Positions 18,517 to 26,369 of a stretch of DNA of 64,000 nt are shown piece by piece. Made by a program: the position numbers and the translations under genes. Position 1 is the stretch's first letter, and each line of letters opens with the position of its first letter. The notes below the pieces were generated by a model. That model was not told the origin of the DNA. It did not search any database and saw nothing but the letters and a program-made list of their open reading frames with translations. This stretch comes from DATBLE01 sp963775695 (lineage in GTDB: Bacteria; Actinomycetota; Thermoleophilia; Gaiellales; Gaiellaceae): the NCBI GenBank assembly GCA_963775695.1, contig CAVZJU010000003.1:124001-188000 (forward strand), in the 5' to 3' direction.

Positions 18517-18549
18517 GACTGACTCGTCACCTTCAACGGTTAAGCGGCG

Positions 18550-18582
18550 GCAAACGGCGCGCAAAGAGCGCTCTCCTACCGT
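18550..18582 (+). promoter_or_regulatory. Promoter with SARP-like direct repeats for the cupin gene
   Basis: GCAAACGGCGC and GCAAAGAGCGC stand head to tail with an 11-nt period, followed by five bases and minus-10 TACCGT. SARP activators bind such repeats about 8 bp upstream of the minus-10. Confidence 0.6.
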
Positions 18583-18612
18583 GGCAGCGACCCATCGACG
18601 AGGAGGACTCAT

Positions 18613-19068
18613 GTGATGTGGAAGCTGAAGGTGGTCGCAACGCTCGCGGCAGCGCTGGTCGTGGCCGGCGTCGCGTCTGCATCGGGAGAGCCGCCGATCA
18701 AGGCCCAGGCCCTGGCTGCGGCCAAGCTCGCGCAACCGATCAGCATCAAGACGTCGAAGCCCGGCAACGTCGTCTTCGTCCAGGTGAAGGTGATGCCGGG
18801 TGGAGACTTCGGCTGGCACCTCCATCGCTCGCCGGTGGTCGCCGCCGTCACGGCGGGGACGCTGACTCTCTACGACAGCAGCGACCCGAAGTGCGCTCCG
18901 CGGCGCATCACCGCGGGGAATGCCTTCACCGAGGCGGCGAACCACGTCCACCTGGCGCGCAACGAGGGCACGACGCCGGTGCGCGTCATGGTCGCGTATC
19001 TGGGGGCTCCGAGCGGACAGAAGCCGGACGTCCCGGCAAAGGCGCCGTCGCAGTGTTCCGTGAAGTAG
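18613..19068 (+). CDS. Secreted cupin-domain protein
   Basis: About 150 aa with a signal peptide (KVVATLAAALVVAGVASA). The cupin core contains GWHLHRSPVVAAVTAGTL, with metal-binding His residues, and a second motif ending ANHVHLARNEG. The start is GTG 18613 (AGGAGG six bases upstream) or the adjacent ATG 18616; an ATGTGA start-stop lies just before. Extracellular cupins may bind metals or act as isomerases or oxygenases; the activity here is unknown. The promoter carries the same repeats as the FAD oxidoreductase across the regulator gene. Confidence 0.8.
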   Translation: MMWKLKVVATLAAALVVAGVASASGEPPIKAQALAAAKLAQPISIKTSKPGNVVFVQVKVMPGGDFGWHLHRSPVVAAVTAGTLTLYDSSDPKCAPRRITAGNAFTEAANHVHLARNEGTTPVRVMVAYLGAPSGQKPDVPAKAPSQCSVK

Positions 19069-19081
19069 GCGCCGCCGAAGA

Positions 19082-19114
19082 GGAGGGTCGGGCCCCGACG
19101 GGGTCCGGCCCTCC
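19082..19114. terminator. Bidirectional hairpin terminator
   Basis: A 15-bp stem with two G-T pairs (GGAGGGTCGGGCCCC against GGGGTCCGGCCCTCC) and loop GAC lies between convergent genes ending at 19068 and 19117. Confidence 0.75.
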
Positions 19115-19116
19115 CT

Positions 19117-19824
19117 CTAGCTCGTGAAGGTCAGCGGGATCTCGACCTGGTGGATGTGCGACCCGTCGGCGGCGGAGCGCTCGTACACGACCAGCTTGCC
19201 CGTCCCGCCGGGCGGCCCGAACGGGATGGTCACGTCGTATGTGCCGCGCGTGCCGCTTCCTGAGGTGGCGGTGGCGAAGTGCCGCGCGAGGGCCTTTCCG
19301 GCCGAGTCGAGGAGCTCGTACTCGAAGGTCGCCTCGAACGTGTTCGCGGTCCCCCGCAGGCGGAGCGGCGCGGAGACCGTGGCGAACGGAAGCGGCGCCT
19401 CGACCAGGATCGCGGGGGTCAGGTCTTCGAAGTCGGCGCGGGTGTAGCTCTTCCCGCCGACGTCGACCGGCTGCCTCGGGTCGAACTGCGAGAGCGTGTA
19501 CACCTCCTCCGCCTTCCGCTCGGTCGCCTCACCCCGGGTGAACCCGATCGCCCGCTCGGCGTCCGTCGGTCCGGCGTCGAGCGCCCCGAGCAGCGACGAG
19601 CGGTCGGCCGTCTCGAGCTCACGGGCGACGGGGCCGACCTTGCCGTCGCGCATGAAGTAGACCCGCACCGCCTTCTTCGCGGCCGGAGCGGTCGTGGTCA
19701 CGGTCCGGGTCACGGTGGCCGTCACCGTGACCCGGACCGTCGAACCGCATCCGGCCGCGACCGCGGCAACGACTACCACAGCCGGCAGCGCGGCGTACCT
19801 CAGCAGGGCCGTCAGCCCAGCCAT
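19117..19824 (-). CDS. Lipoprotein with GerMN and Gmad2-like domains
   Basis: A 235-aa lipoprotein: the signal ends in the lipobox AAGC, followed by a Thr/Val-rich stretch (VTVTATVTRTV). Residues about 55-150 resemble the GerMN domain (VRVYFMRDGKVGPVAREL). Residues about 155-235 resemble the Gmad2 immunoglobulin-like domain (APLRLRGTANTFEATFEYEL). Both occur in sporulation or germination proteins and also in non-sporulating actinobacteria, where they are envelope proteins of unknown role. ATG 19824 lies within the end of a small upstream reading frame, suggesting coupling. Confidence 0.78.
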   Translation of the reverse strand: MAGLTALLRYAALPAVVVVAAVAAGCGSTVRVTVTATVTRTVTTTAPAAKKAVRVYFMRDGKVGPVARELETADRSSLLGALDAGPTDAERAIGFTRGEATERKAEEVYTLSQFDPRQPVDVGGKSYTRADFEDLTPAILVEAPLPFATVSAPLRLRGTANTFEATFEYELLDSAGKALARHFATATSGSGTRGTYDVTIPFGPPGGTGKLVVYERSAADGSHIHQVEIPLTFTS

Positions 19825-19955
19825 GTGATCCCGTACTGCTTCGACGCCTCGGCGTAGGCGTCCGACCCGAGGGCTCCCGCCTCGTGGGTCGCCGCCGGCC
19901 GCCGGAAGGCGCTCTCCCACGTCTGGCTCGAGGGCACAACCGACGACACCCGCAC
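19812..19955 (-). CDS. Possible 47-aa leaderless small protein
   Basis: GTG 19955 lies seven bases after a TATCCT minus-10 box on the minus strand, the leaderless pattern used elsewhere in the window. The product (VRVSSVVPSSQTWESAFRRP... ending SKQYGITWLG) is rich in Ser/Ala, with no hydrophobic segment. Its stop overlaps the lipoprotein start by 13 nt, so its translation may feed into the lipoprotein gene. No homologue family is recognised. Confidence 0.4.
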   Translation of the reverse strand: MRVSSVVPSSQTWESAFRRPAATHEAGALGSDAYAEASKQYGITWLG

Positions 19956-19962
19956 CACTCGG

Positions 19963-19968
19963 AGGATA
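19963..19968 (-). promoter_or_regulatory. Minus-10 box TATCCT
   Basis: On the minus strand, TATCCT lies seven bases before GTG 19955 and probably drives the small peptide and lipoprotein genes. Confidence 0.4.
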
Positions 19969-20014
19969 GATGGACGCCCGACCGACTCGACCCGGCGCTC
20001 GGGTCGCGCGTCGC

Positions 20015-20020
20015 TAGAGT
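20015..20020 (+). promoter_or_regulatory. Minus-10 box TAGAGT for leaderless ABC transporter transcript
   Basis: TAGAGT is exactly six bases before ATG 20027 and there is no ribosome site, so the transcript should start at the ATG. Confidence 0.6.
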
Positions 20021-20026
20021 CGGACG

Positions 20027-21016
20027 ATGGCGCCCGACACGAACGGGATCGCAGTCGAGGGGCTCGTCCGCCGCTTCAAGGACGTCGTCGCGGTCGACGG
20101 CATCGACCTGAGCGTCGCTCCCGGCGAGATCTACGGCTTCCTCGGCCCGAACGGCGCCGGTAAGTCGACGACCGTCCACATGCTGACCACGCTGCTGCCG
20201 CCGACCGCCGGGAAGGCGACGGTCGCAGGCTTCGACGTGGTGAAGAACGGTCCCGACGTTCGACGGGCGATCGGCGCTGCCCTCCAGGAGGCGGCGCTCG
20301 ACCCGCTCCTCACCGGGCGGGACCACATGCGTCTCCAGACCGCGCTGCACGGGATCCCGCGGCACGAGCGCGCGCGGCGCGGGGACGAGCTGCTCGAGCG
20401 CGTCGGCCTCTCACTCGCCGCAGACCGCCGCGTGCGCACCTACTCGGGCGGGATGAAGCGCCGCCTCGACCTCGCGTTGGCGCTCGTCCATCACCCGCGG
20501 ATCCTCTTCCTCGACGAGCCGACCACCGGCCTCGATCCGCAGAGCCGCACCGCGCTCTGGGGCGAGGTCGGCCGGCTCGCGAAGGAGGAGGGCGTGACCG
20601 TCTTCCTGACGACGCAGTACCTGGAGGAGGCCGACGTCCTCGCCGACCGGGTCGGGATCATCGACCACGGGCACATCGTGGCCGAGGGGACGCCGACCGC
20701 CCTGAAGGCCGAGATCGGCCGGCCGACGGTCGAGATCACGCCCGCCGACCCCGAGCAGCGGATCCACGTCGCGGAGATCCTGCGCAGCTTCGGCGAGCTC
20801 GTCCAGGTCTCGTCGGACAGCGTCGCGGTGCGGTGCGCGCACGGCGACCTCGACCTCGCCGAGATCATCCGTGCGCTCGACGCGGAGAGCCTGCACATCG
20901 CGAACCTCCAGCTCCACGCGCCGTCCCTCGACGACGTCTTCCTGGAGAAGACCGGCCGGACGCTCGAGGGTGCCGCCGCCGAGGCCGACGCTGAAGCGGA
21001 GCCCGCCCGGCGGTGA
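20027..21016 (+). CDS. ABC transporter ATP-binding protein, DrrA type
   Basis: A 329-aa ATPase with Walker A GPNGAGKST, signature YSGGMKRRLDLA, Walker B ILFLDEPTTGLD and an H-loop region where LTTQYLEEAD has Q-Y, as usual for the DrrA group. The C-terminal DUF4162-like domain ends in an acidic tail. DrrA-type exporters move drugs or lipids with ABC-2 permeases. Two such permeases follow with four-base overlaps (GTGA at 21013 and 21786), so the three form one operon and one transporter. Confidence 0.93.
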   Translation: MAPDTNGIAVEGLVRRFKDVVAVDGIDLSVAPGEIYGFLGPNGAGKSTTVHMLTTLLPPTAGKATVAGFDVVKNGPDVRRAIGAALQEAALDPLLTGRDHMRLQTALHGIPRHERARRGDELLERVGLSLAADRRVRTYSGGMKRRLDLALALVHHPRILFLDEPTTGLDPQSRTALWGEVGRLAKEEGVTVFLTTQYLEEADVLADRVGIIDHGHIVAEGTPTALKAEIGRPTVEITPADPEQRIHVAEILRSFGELVQVSSDSVAVRCAHGDLDLAEIIRALDAESLHIANLQLHAPSLDDVFLEKTGRTLEGAAAEADAEAEPARR

Positions 21017-21789
21017 GGGACACCGCATTCCACGTCTACCACGTCGCCCGACGCTCGGTCGTGCGGCAGGCCCGGCAGCCTGCGAATGTGGTCGCACCGG
21101 TCGTCTTCCCGCTCGCGCTGCTGGCGGTGAACTCCGGCGGCCTGCAGCGGGCGACGACGATCCCCGGTTTTCCGGCGAACCGCTTCGTCGCGTTCGCCCT
21201 GGCGATCCCGTTCATGCAGGGAGCGCTGTTCGCGACGATGAACGCCGGTACCGACCTCGCGCGTGACATCCAGACCGGTTTCCTGAACCGCCTCGCCCTC
21301 ACCCCGGTGCGCGGCGTCGCCCTGATCCTCGGCCAGCTCGCAGGCGTCGCCTTCGTCGCGTCGATCCAGGCGGTCGTGTACGTCTCGGTCGGCTACGCGG
21401 TCGGCGTCCACCCGGCCTCGGGCCCGGCAGGCGTCGTCGTGCTGCTGGGGCTGGCGATCGCGATCGCGATCGGATTCGGGGCGGTCGGCGTCTTCCTCGC
21501 GCTCCGCACCGGCTCGGGCGAGTCGGTCCAGGGCCTGTTTCCCGTGCTGTTCGTGTTCCTGATCGTCTCTTCGATGAACTTCCCGCGGAACCTGATCGAG
21601 GTGAGCTGGTTCCGGTGGGCTGCCACCGTGAACCCGGTCTCGTACCTGATCGAGGGCCTTCGCAGTCTCGTGATCGAAGGGTGGAACGGCGAGGCGCTCG
21701 GGCTCGCGTTCGTGATCGCCGCCGTCCTGATCACGATCTCCCTCACCGCCTGCGGGTTCGCCATGAGCTCGAGGATGACCCGCACGTGA
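21013..21789 (+). CDS. ABC-2 type permease (first)
   Basis: A 258-aa membrane protein with six predicted helices and the ABC-2 layout of DrrB-type proteins: an N-terminal amphipathic segment, the loop RDIQTGFLNRLALTPVRG that contacts the ATPase, and the late NPVSYLIEGLRSL motif. GTG 21013 overlaps the ATPase stop. It forms the export channel, probably as a heterodimer with the next gene. Confidence 0.9.
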   Translation: MRDTAFHVYHVARRSVVRQARQPANVVAPVVFPLALLAVNSGGLQRATTIPGFPANRFVAFALAIPFMQGALFATMNAGTDLARDIQTGFLNRLALTPVRGVALILGQLAGVAFVASIQAVVYVSVGYAVGVHPASGPAGVVVLLGLAIAIAIGFGAVGVFLALRTGSGESVQGLFPVLFVFLIVSSMNFPRNLIEVSWFRWAATVNPVSYLIEGLRSLVIEGWNGEALGLAFVIAAVLITISLTACGFAMSSRMTRT

Positions 21790-22559
21790 TCCGCGACTTC
21801 CGCAACGTCTCACTCGCGGTCGGCTGGCGGACGCTCCACAACGTCCTGCACAACCCGTCGCTGCTGATTCCCGGGATCGTCTTCCCGCTGCTGAATTTCG
21901 TCGCGTTCTATGGCGGCCTCTCGCGGCTGCGGCACATTCCCGGCTTCGACTATCCGCCGGGCTACGCCGGCTTCCAGTACTGCTTCGTGCTCCTCCAGTC
22001 GGCGGCGTTCGGTGGCGTGTTCACCGGGTTCGGGATCGCCCGGGACTTCGAGCACGGCTTCTCGCGCCGGCTGATGCTCGCCGCGTCACGCCGCAGCGGC
22101 GTGATCGCCGGGTACGCGATCGGCGCGCTGATCCGCTGGCTGATCAACGCGGTGATCCTCACCGGCGTCGCATTCGCCGCCGGCATGCGGATCAAGGGCG
22201 GCCCGGCGGACATCGCCGGCATGTTCCTGCTCGCGGTGATGGTCAACGTCGCGTTCCTCTGCTGGGCCTGCGGGATCGCGATGCGCTTCCAGTCGGTGCA
22301 GGCCGGGCCGATCATGCAGACGCCCGTGTTCCTGCTCCTGTTCTTCGCGCCCGTCTACGTGCCGCTGAAGCTGCTGCAGGGCTGGATCCACGGCGTCGCC
22401 ACGGCGAATCCGATCACGCAGCTGCTGGAGGCGATCCGCGGCCTCCTGGCCGGCCAGCCGGCCGAGGTCGCGGTCGCCTACCTGGTCGCCGCCGGGCTGA
22501 TCTTCTTCTTCGGGATGTGGGCGGTGTTCAACCTGCGCCACGCCGAAGGTGTCGGCTGA
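21786..22559 (+). CDS. ABC-2 type permease (second)
   Basis: A 257-aa paralogue of the preceding permease, with GTG 21786 overlapping its stop by four bases. Helices alternate with RDFEHGFSRRLMLAASRRSG (ATPase-coupling loop) and NPITQLLEAIRGLLAG near the end. Two different permease subunits with one ATPase suggest a heterodimeric channel. The substrate is unknown. The gene ends 60 nt before a fluoride riboswitch promoter. Confidence 0.9.
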   Translation: MIRDFRNVSLAVGWRTLHNVLHNPSLLIPGIVFPLLNFVAFYGGLSRLRHIPGFDYPPGYAGFQYCFVLLQSAAFGGVFTGFGIARDFEHGFSRRLMLAASRRSGVIAGYAIGALIRWLINAVILTGVAFAAGMRIKGGPADIAGMFLLAVMVNVAFLCWACGIAMRFQSVQAGPIMQTPVFLLLFFAPVYVPLKLLQGWIHGVATANPITQLLEAIRGLLAGQPAEVAVAYLVAAGLIFFFGMWAVFNLRHAEGVG

Positions 22560-22620
22560 GGCGGCGGAGGAGTAAACGGGTTCCCGCGGCCGAGAACGGC
22601 CGAACGTCCTGGCCGGCACG

Positions 22621-22626
22621 TACGAT
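22621..22626 (+). promoter_or_regulatory. Minus-10 box TACGAT before fluoride riboswitch 1
   Basis: TACGAT lies 11 nt upstream of the aptamer, so the RNA would start a few bases before the P1 stem. Confidence 0.5.
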
Positions 22627-22637
22627 CGCCGGGTCTC

Positions 22638-22685
22638 GGCGATGAGGCCCGCCGCCAACCGCCCGTGAGGCTGATGGCTTCTACG
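22638..22685 (+). ncRNA. Fluoride riboswitch 1 (crcB motif)
   Basis: The order of conserved pieces matches the Thermotoga petrophila aptamer: GGCGATGAGGC, P1 return CCGCC, pseudoknot strand AACCGCC, a short hairpin, then GGCTGATGGCTTCTAC with one G fewer here. P1 pairs GGCG with CGCC. The aptamer ends six bases before GGAGG, the ribosome site of the next gene, which favours control of translation. It probably turns on the 77-aa membrane protein and the HAD protein when fluoride rises. Confidence 0.9.
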
Positions 22686-22703
22686 AACCAGGAGGTGCCT
22701 GTG

Positions 22704-22937
22704 ATGCCGGGACGGGTTCGTGAGCCGAGGTACGACGTATCCCTCGAACGCAAGATCGCCTGGGGAGCCGCGACGTTTGTCGCCGTCTCCGTCGTCGGGC
22801 TCCGGCTGGAGCCTGGTCTGCGCCTCGTGTGGATAGTGGCGCTGGTCTTCGGCGCGGGCGCGATCGGCACGATCGTGGGCGGCCGACTCGGCCGACCCAC
22901 GATTCGGGGGCGGCGGTTGCGGCGCGGCTCGCGCTGA
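22704..22937 (+). CDS. Small two-helix membrane protein under a fluoride riboswitch
   Basis: A 77-aa protein with GGAGG eight bases before ATG 22704. It has two hydrophobic helices (IAWGAATFVAVSVVGL and LVWIVALVFGAGAIGTIVGG) joined by a short loop, with basic ends (PRYDVSLERK and RGRRLRRGSR). It is not CrcB/Fluc: those have four helices, about 125 residues and conserved Asn/Phe motifs that are absent here. Its position directly behind the riboswitch makes it a candidate new fluoride-response membrane protein. The function is unknown. Confidence 0.75.
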   Translation: MPGRVREPRYDVSLERKIAWGAATFVAVSVVGLRLEPGLRLVWIVALVFGAGAIGTIVGGRLGRPTIRGRRLRRGSR

Positions 22938-22947
22938 GCGCGTTTCG

Positions 22948-23412
22948 ATGAGTCTGCAGATCGAGATTCCTGGCAGGCCACCGCTCTCCCTGGACCATGT
23001 CGTCCTCGACGTCAACGGCACGCTCACCGATCGTGGGCGTCTCCTGGACGGCGTCGGCGTTGCAGTCGAGCGGCTTCGGAGTCACGTCGGCGTCCTGCTC
23101 GTCTCCGCCGACACCTTCGGAACGCTGGAGCAGATCGGCGAGGATCTCGGCGTCGAGACGCGAACCGTTCGCGGTGGCGTGGACAAACGGCGGCTGGTGG
23201 AGGAGTTCGGCCCGGAACGCACGGCGGTGATCGGCAACGGGACGAACGACGGTCCGGCGCTTGCGGCGGCGGCCGTCGGCTTGGCAGTGCTCGGACCCGA
23301 AGGGACGAGCGGAGATGCCGTGCGTGCCGCGGACGTTCTCTGCCGGTCGGTGGTGGAGGCAGTCGAGCTCCTTCTCGATCCGAACGCTCTGGCCGCCACC
23401 CTTCGGCCCTGA
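22948..23412 (+). CDS. HAD-family soluble P-type-ATPase-like phosphatase
   Basis: A 154-aa HAD core protein of the group called soluble P-type ATPase. It shows motif I DVNGTLTD (the nucleophile Asp; the usual second Asp is Asn), motif II VSADTF and motif III GNGTNDGPAL. It has no membrane segments, so it is a cytosolic phosphatase or a regulatory domain. It starts ten bases after the membrane gene and is in the same fluoride-controlled transcript. HAD enzymes use Mg2+ and are sensitive to MgF/BeF complexes, which may explain the placement; that link is inference. Confidence 0.82.
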   Translation: MSLQIEIPGRPPLSLDHVVLDVNGTLTDRGRLLDGVGVAVERLRSHVGVLLVSADTFGTLEQIGEDLGVETRTVRGGVDKRRLVEEFGPERTAVIGNGTNDGPALAAAAVGLAVLGPEGTSGDAVRAADVLCRSVVEAVELLLDPNALAATLRP

Positions 23413-23554
23413 GTTCGTGAGCTGGCCGGACAGCCCGAAGGAGTGCACCCGCTGCCGCTTCTCGCGCCCTTCGAGACGCCGTCGCGCGACGACGCCGGGT
23501 ACGAGATCGTCGGCTGCTGCCGAAACCCCCGCATCGGCATGGACCTGTTCGCTT

Positions 23555-24817
23555 TCAGACGTCGCGATCCGGATCTGATGGAGCCCTGCCCGTCCTTTCG
23601 TCCCGGGACACCGGATTGACTGCCCCGCCGGAGAGCACCGAAACCGCCATCCATCCGGCTGCGTAGAAGAAGGCCGCAGTCGGGGAGACCAGAGTCCACA
23701 GCAGACCGACCGCCGCCGACGAGCCGAAGTCGCCGAACGACTGCACCCCCCCGAGCACTCCGAAGCCGCTCCCTCGCAGTCGGTCCGGGAGGAGTCGCGC
23801 GACGAGCGCCGACTCGGCGGTCTCGGCGAGCCCGATCCCGCCGCCTGCGAGGAAGAACGGCACGACCAGAAACGGCCACGACTCGAGTGGCAGGGCGAAC
23901 AGCGTGTACGCAACGACGTAGAGGAGGCCGCCCGTTGCGAACACGATCCTGGGCCCGACGCGGTCGAGCCAGTGGCCTCCTCCGTAGGCGGCGAACGTGG
24001 CGACCAGGTTGTGGCCGGCGTAGATCAGGACCGCGATCGAGGTCGCGGCGGTGAGGGAGCGCTCTCCGTGGTGGAGGAGCGTCGTCGCCCGGAGGATCAG
24101 GAGAGTCGTCGCCATGTTGCCGAGCTCGAAGGCGGAGATGGGCAGCAGCGGGCGCATCAGACCGGCTTCGCGGAGACCCGAGAAGTCGAAGCGGGCGCGG
24201 CGCGGGACAGCGTGGTGGGCGCGCCGCGCCTCGGCCGCTGCCACCGTGATCGCCGCCGCCGCGAAGAACCCCGGAACGGCGGAGAGGTAGAGCGTCGGTC
24301 GGATCCCGATCCAGGCCACGAGCCCGGCGGCCAGGAGCGGACCGGCGACGGCACCGAGATTGTCCCCGGCCCGCTCGAGGCCGAAGGCCCGCCCGTAGGT
24401 GGACGGCGAGGCGAGTGAGGCGAGCATCGCGTCGCGGGCCGGCGAGCGCACACCTCGGGCCAGCCACGCGCCTGCGCGGAGGAGGCCGACCTGCCAGACC
24501 GTGCTCGCGAGTCCGAGGGCTCCGGTGGCTGCCGCGGTGACGACGTAGCCGCCTGTGGCCAGCCGCAGTCGGCGCGACTCGTCGTTCGCGAGCGGGCCGC
24601 TGATGAGCTTCGCGACCCCCGTGAGACCGTCGCTGATCCCTTCGATCAGCCCCAGGGCGCCCGCGGAGGAGCGGAGGACCACGGTCACGAAGCTCGGCAG
24701 CACCGAGGTCGCGATCTCGTGGCCGAAGTCGCTGAAGAAGCTCGCGACGCCGATCCCGGCGACGCCGCGGGTCAGCCACGAGCGGCGACCCTCGGCGGTC
24801 GTCTCGGTCGTCGTCAT
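23555..24817 (-). CDS. MFS transporter in a fluoride-regulated operon
   Basis: A 420-aa major facilitator protein with twelve predicted helices. ATG 24817 begins MTTTETTAEGRRS, just before the first helix. The loop GGHWLDRVGPR corresponds to the MFS motif A region between helices 6-7. It is the last gene behind riboswitch 2, 25 nt after the second MutS-like gene. MFS proteins have been listed among genes next to crcB-motif RNAs. A role in exporting fluoride or a toxic product is plausible but unproven. No CrcB or CLC-F gene is present, so this is one of few transporter candidates. Confidence 0.85.
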   Translation of the reverse strand: MTTTETTAEGRRSWLTRGVAGIGVASFFSDFGHEIATSVLPSFVTVVLRSSAGALGLIEGISDGLTGVAKLISGPLANDESRRLRLATGGYVVTAAATGALGLASTVWQVGLLRAGAWLARGVRSPARDAMLASLASPSTYGRAFGLERAGDNLGAVAGPLLAAGLVAWIGIRPTLYLSAVPGFFAAAAITVAAAEARRAHHAVPRRARFDFSGLREAGLMRPLLPISAFELGNMATTLLILRATTLLHHGERSLTAATSIAVLIYAGHNLVATFAAYGGGHWLDRVGPRIVFATGGLLYVVAYTLFALPLESWPFLVVPFFLAGGGIGLAETAESALVARLLPDRLRGSGFGVLGGVQSFGDFGSSAAVGLLWTLVSPTAAFFYAAGWMAVSVLSGGAVNPVSRDERTGRAPSDPDRDV

Positions 24818-24842
24818 CGCCCGAGCGAGCCGTTCCGCGCGA

Positions 24843-26369
24843 TCAGCGGGCCGTCCGTGCCTCTGCGGCGTTCGACTCGATTCCGAAGACCCTGCGGTAG
24901 GAGTCCTCGCCGTAGCTCGTCGGGAGCGGCTCGCCCTTGACGATACGGAATGTCCTTCGGCCGCCGCTCCCGCGTTCGGCACGCAGGAACAGGGTGGTGT
25001 CGAGGCGCTGCGCGTGCAGGGTGTGCGCAAGGTCGTAGAGGTGGGTGACGAAGAAGACCTTCACCCCGGAGTCGAGCATCGCGCGGATCACCTGGCGGGC
25101 GATCTCGGAGCCTTCCCGCTCGTTGGTCGCGGCGAACGACTCGTTGCAGAGCAAGAGGCAGCCCGGGGTGATCTCATCGGCGATCGCGCTCATCCTGGCG
25201 AGCTCCTCGTCGAGCTTCCCGCTCTCCATCGATTCGTCCTCCTCGCGCTTGTAATGGGTGAAGACGCCGCTGACGACGCCGGCCCGGAGGAATGCAGCGG
25301 GGGCGAACAGCCCGCACTGCATCATCAGCTGCGCGATGCCCGTGCTCCGCAGGAACGTCGACTTGCCGCCCTGGTTCGCGCCCGTGATCATCACGAGCGA
25401 CCTGCCGTCCGCGTCGACGTCGTTTCCGACCACGCGTGGATCGAGGTGCAACGAGAGCGCCGCGTCGTACAGGTTCTCGGCGCTGAAAGCAGTGGCATTC
25501 CGGTCGACCGGTTCGGGGAAGCAGATCGGCTCGCCCTTCTCCGTCAGCCTCGCGTGCAGGTTCAGCGCCCCGAGGTAGAAGGCGATCTCGGCCCGCAGGA
25601 CGGTGAAGAAGCTGACGATGTGGTCGGTCGACTGGCCCACGGCGTTGGCGACCAGGTTGGTGCCCTTGCCGCGCAGGTCGTCGAGCGCCTTGAAACCCGC
25701 CTCGTCCCGCGGCGGGATCGTGAAGCTGCGGCTCGGCGGCCCCTGCCCGGGGATGCGCTCGAGCCAGCCTCGCCGGCGGGGACGGCGCAGAACGTGCCCC
25801 ACGCCCCTGTTGGCCCTTCCCAGACGCGCGCTCATGAGCTCTCCGCGGTCGAACTTCAGCTCCTTCAGGTAGCGGCGGAGAACGCCGAGGTACTCGTCGT
25901 CGAGCTCGGCCCGGAGCATGCCGAAGAACCGCTCGAACGCGTCGGAACGGAAGCTCGGCGCTTCCTCGTCGGCGAGCTTACGCAGGCGCTCGAGGACGTC
26001 GACGAGCGCCTGCAGCACCTGCACCGAGCTGTGCAGGATCATCCCCGGCGACGCGTGCCTGAGGCCGAAGAACAGGCTTGCCTTCCGCGGCGCGTTGACG
26101 GCCTCGACGGCCAGGTCGTAGATCGCCCTGACGGTCGCTTCGTGGGCCAGGCAGTCGGCCAGGACCTGTTGCCGGTACCGGATCTCTTCCCGCGTTCGCA
26201 GGTTCGCGAGCAGACCCTTGCCGGCGATCCCGCGCAGGAAATCGTCGCCCGCGGCCATCGCCTCGACCAGGGTCTCCAGCTCGAGGTCCTGGATCAGCGC
26301 GTCGGCGTTGGCCGGTGGCTCGCGCTCGACGTCGAAGTCGCGGTCGGCGTGCATGAGGAAGACCCTCAT
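24843..26369 (-). CDS. MutS-like ATPase without mismatch-recognition domain (second of pair)
   Basis: A 508-aa protein with a helical clamp/lever-like region (residues 1-290) followed by a MutS domain V ATPase: Walker A ITGANQGGKST, a SHYKREEDESMESGKLDEEL-like middle (here THYKREEDESMESGKLDEEL), Walker B CLLLCNESFAATN and FVTHLYDLA. The N-terminal mismatch-binding domains I and II and the Phe-x-Glu motif of true MutS are missing. ATG 26369 overlaps the previous gene by four bases. Similar MutS-like genes are known near fluoride riboswitches; their function is unknown. Confidence 0.85.
   Translation of the reverse strand: MRVFLMHADRDFDVEREPPANADALIQDLELETLVEAMAAGDDFLRGIAGKGLLANLRTREEIRYRQQVLADCLAHEATVRAIYDLAVEAVNAPRKASLFFGLRHASPGMILHSSVQVLQALVDVLERLRKLADEEAPSFRSDAFERFFGMLRAELDDEYLGVLRRYLKELKFDRGELMSARLGRANRGVGHVLRRPRRRGWLERIPGQGPPSRSFTIPPRDEAGFKALDDLRGKGTNLVANAVGQSTDHIVSFFTVLRAEIAFYLGALNLHARLTEKGEPICFPEPVDRNATAFSAENLYDAALSLHLDPRVVGNDVDADGRSLVMITGANQGGKSTFLRSTGIAQLMMQCGLFAPAAFLRAGVVSGVFTHYKREEDESMESGKLDEELARMSAIADEITPGCLLLCNESFAATNEREGSEIARQVIRAMLDSGVKVFFVTHLYDLAHTLHAQRLDTTLFLRAERGSGGRRTFRIVKGEPLPTSYGEDSYRRVFGIESNAAEARTAR

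Noticed and set aside
15587..18616. Long plus-strand frames opposite the SARP-like regulator
   Set aside because: They are antisense shadows in GC-rich DNA, rich in Arg/Ala and without motifs.
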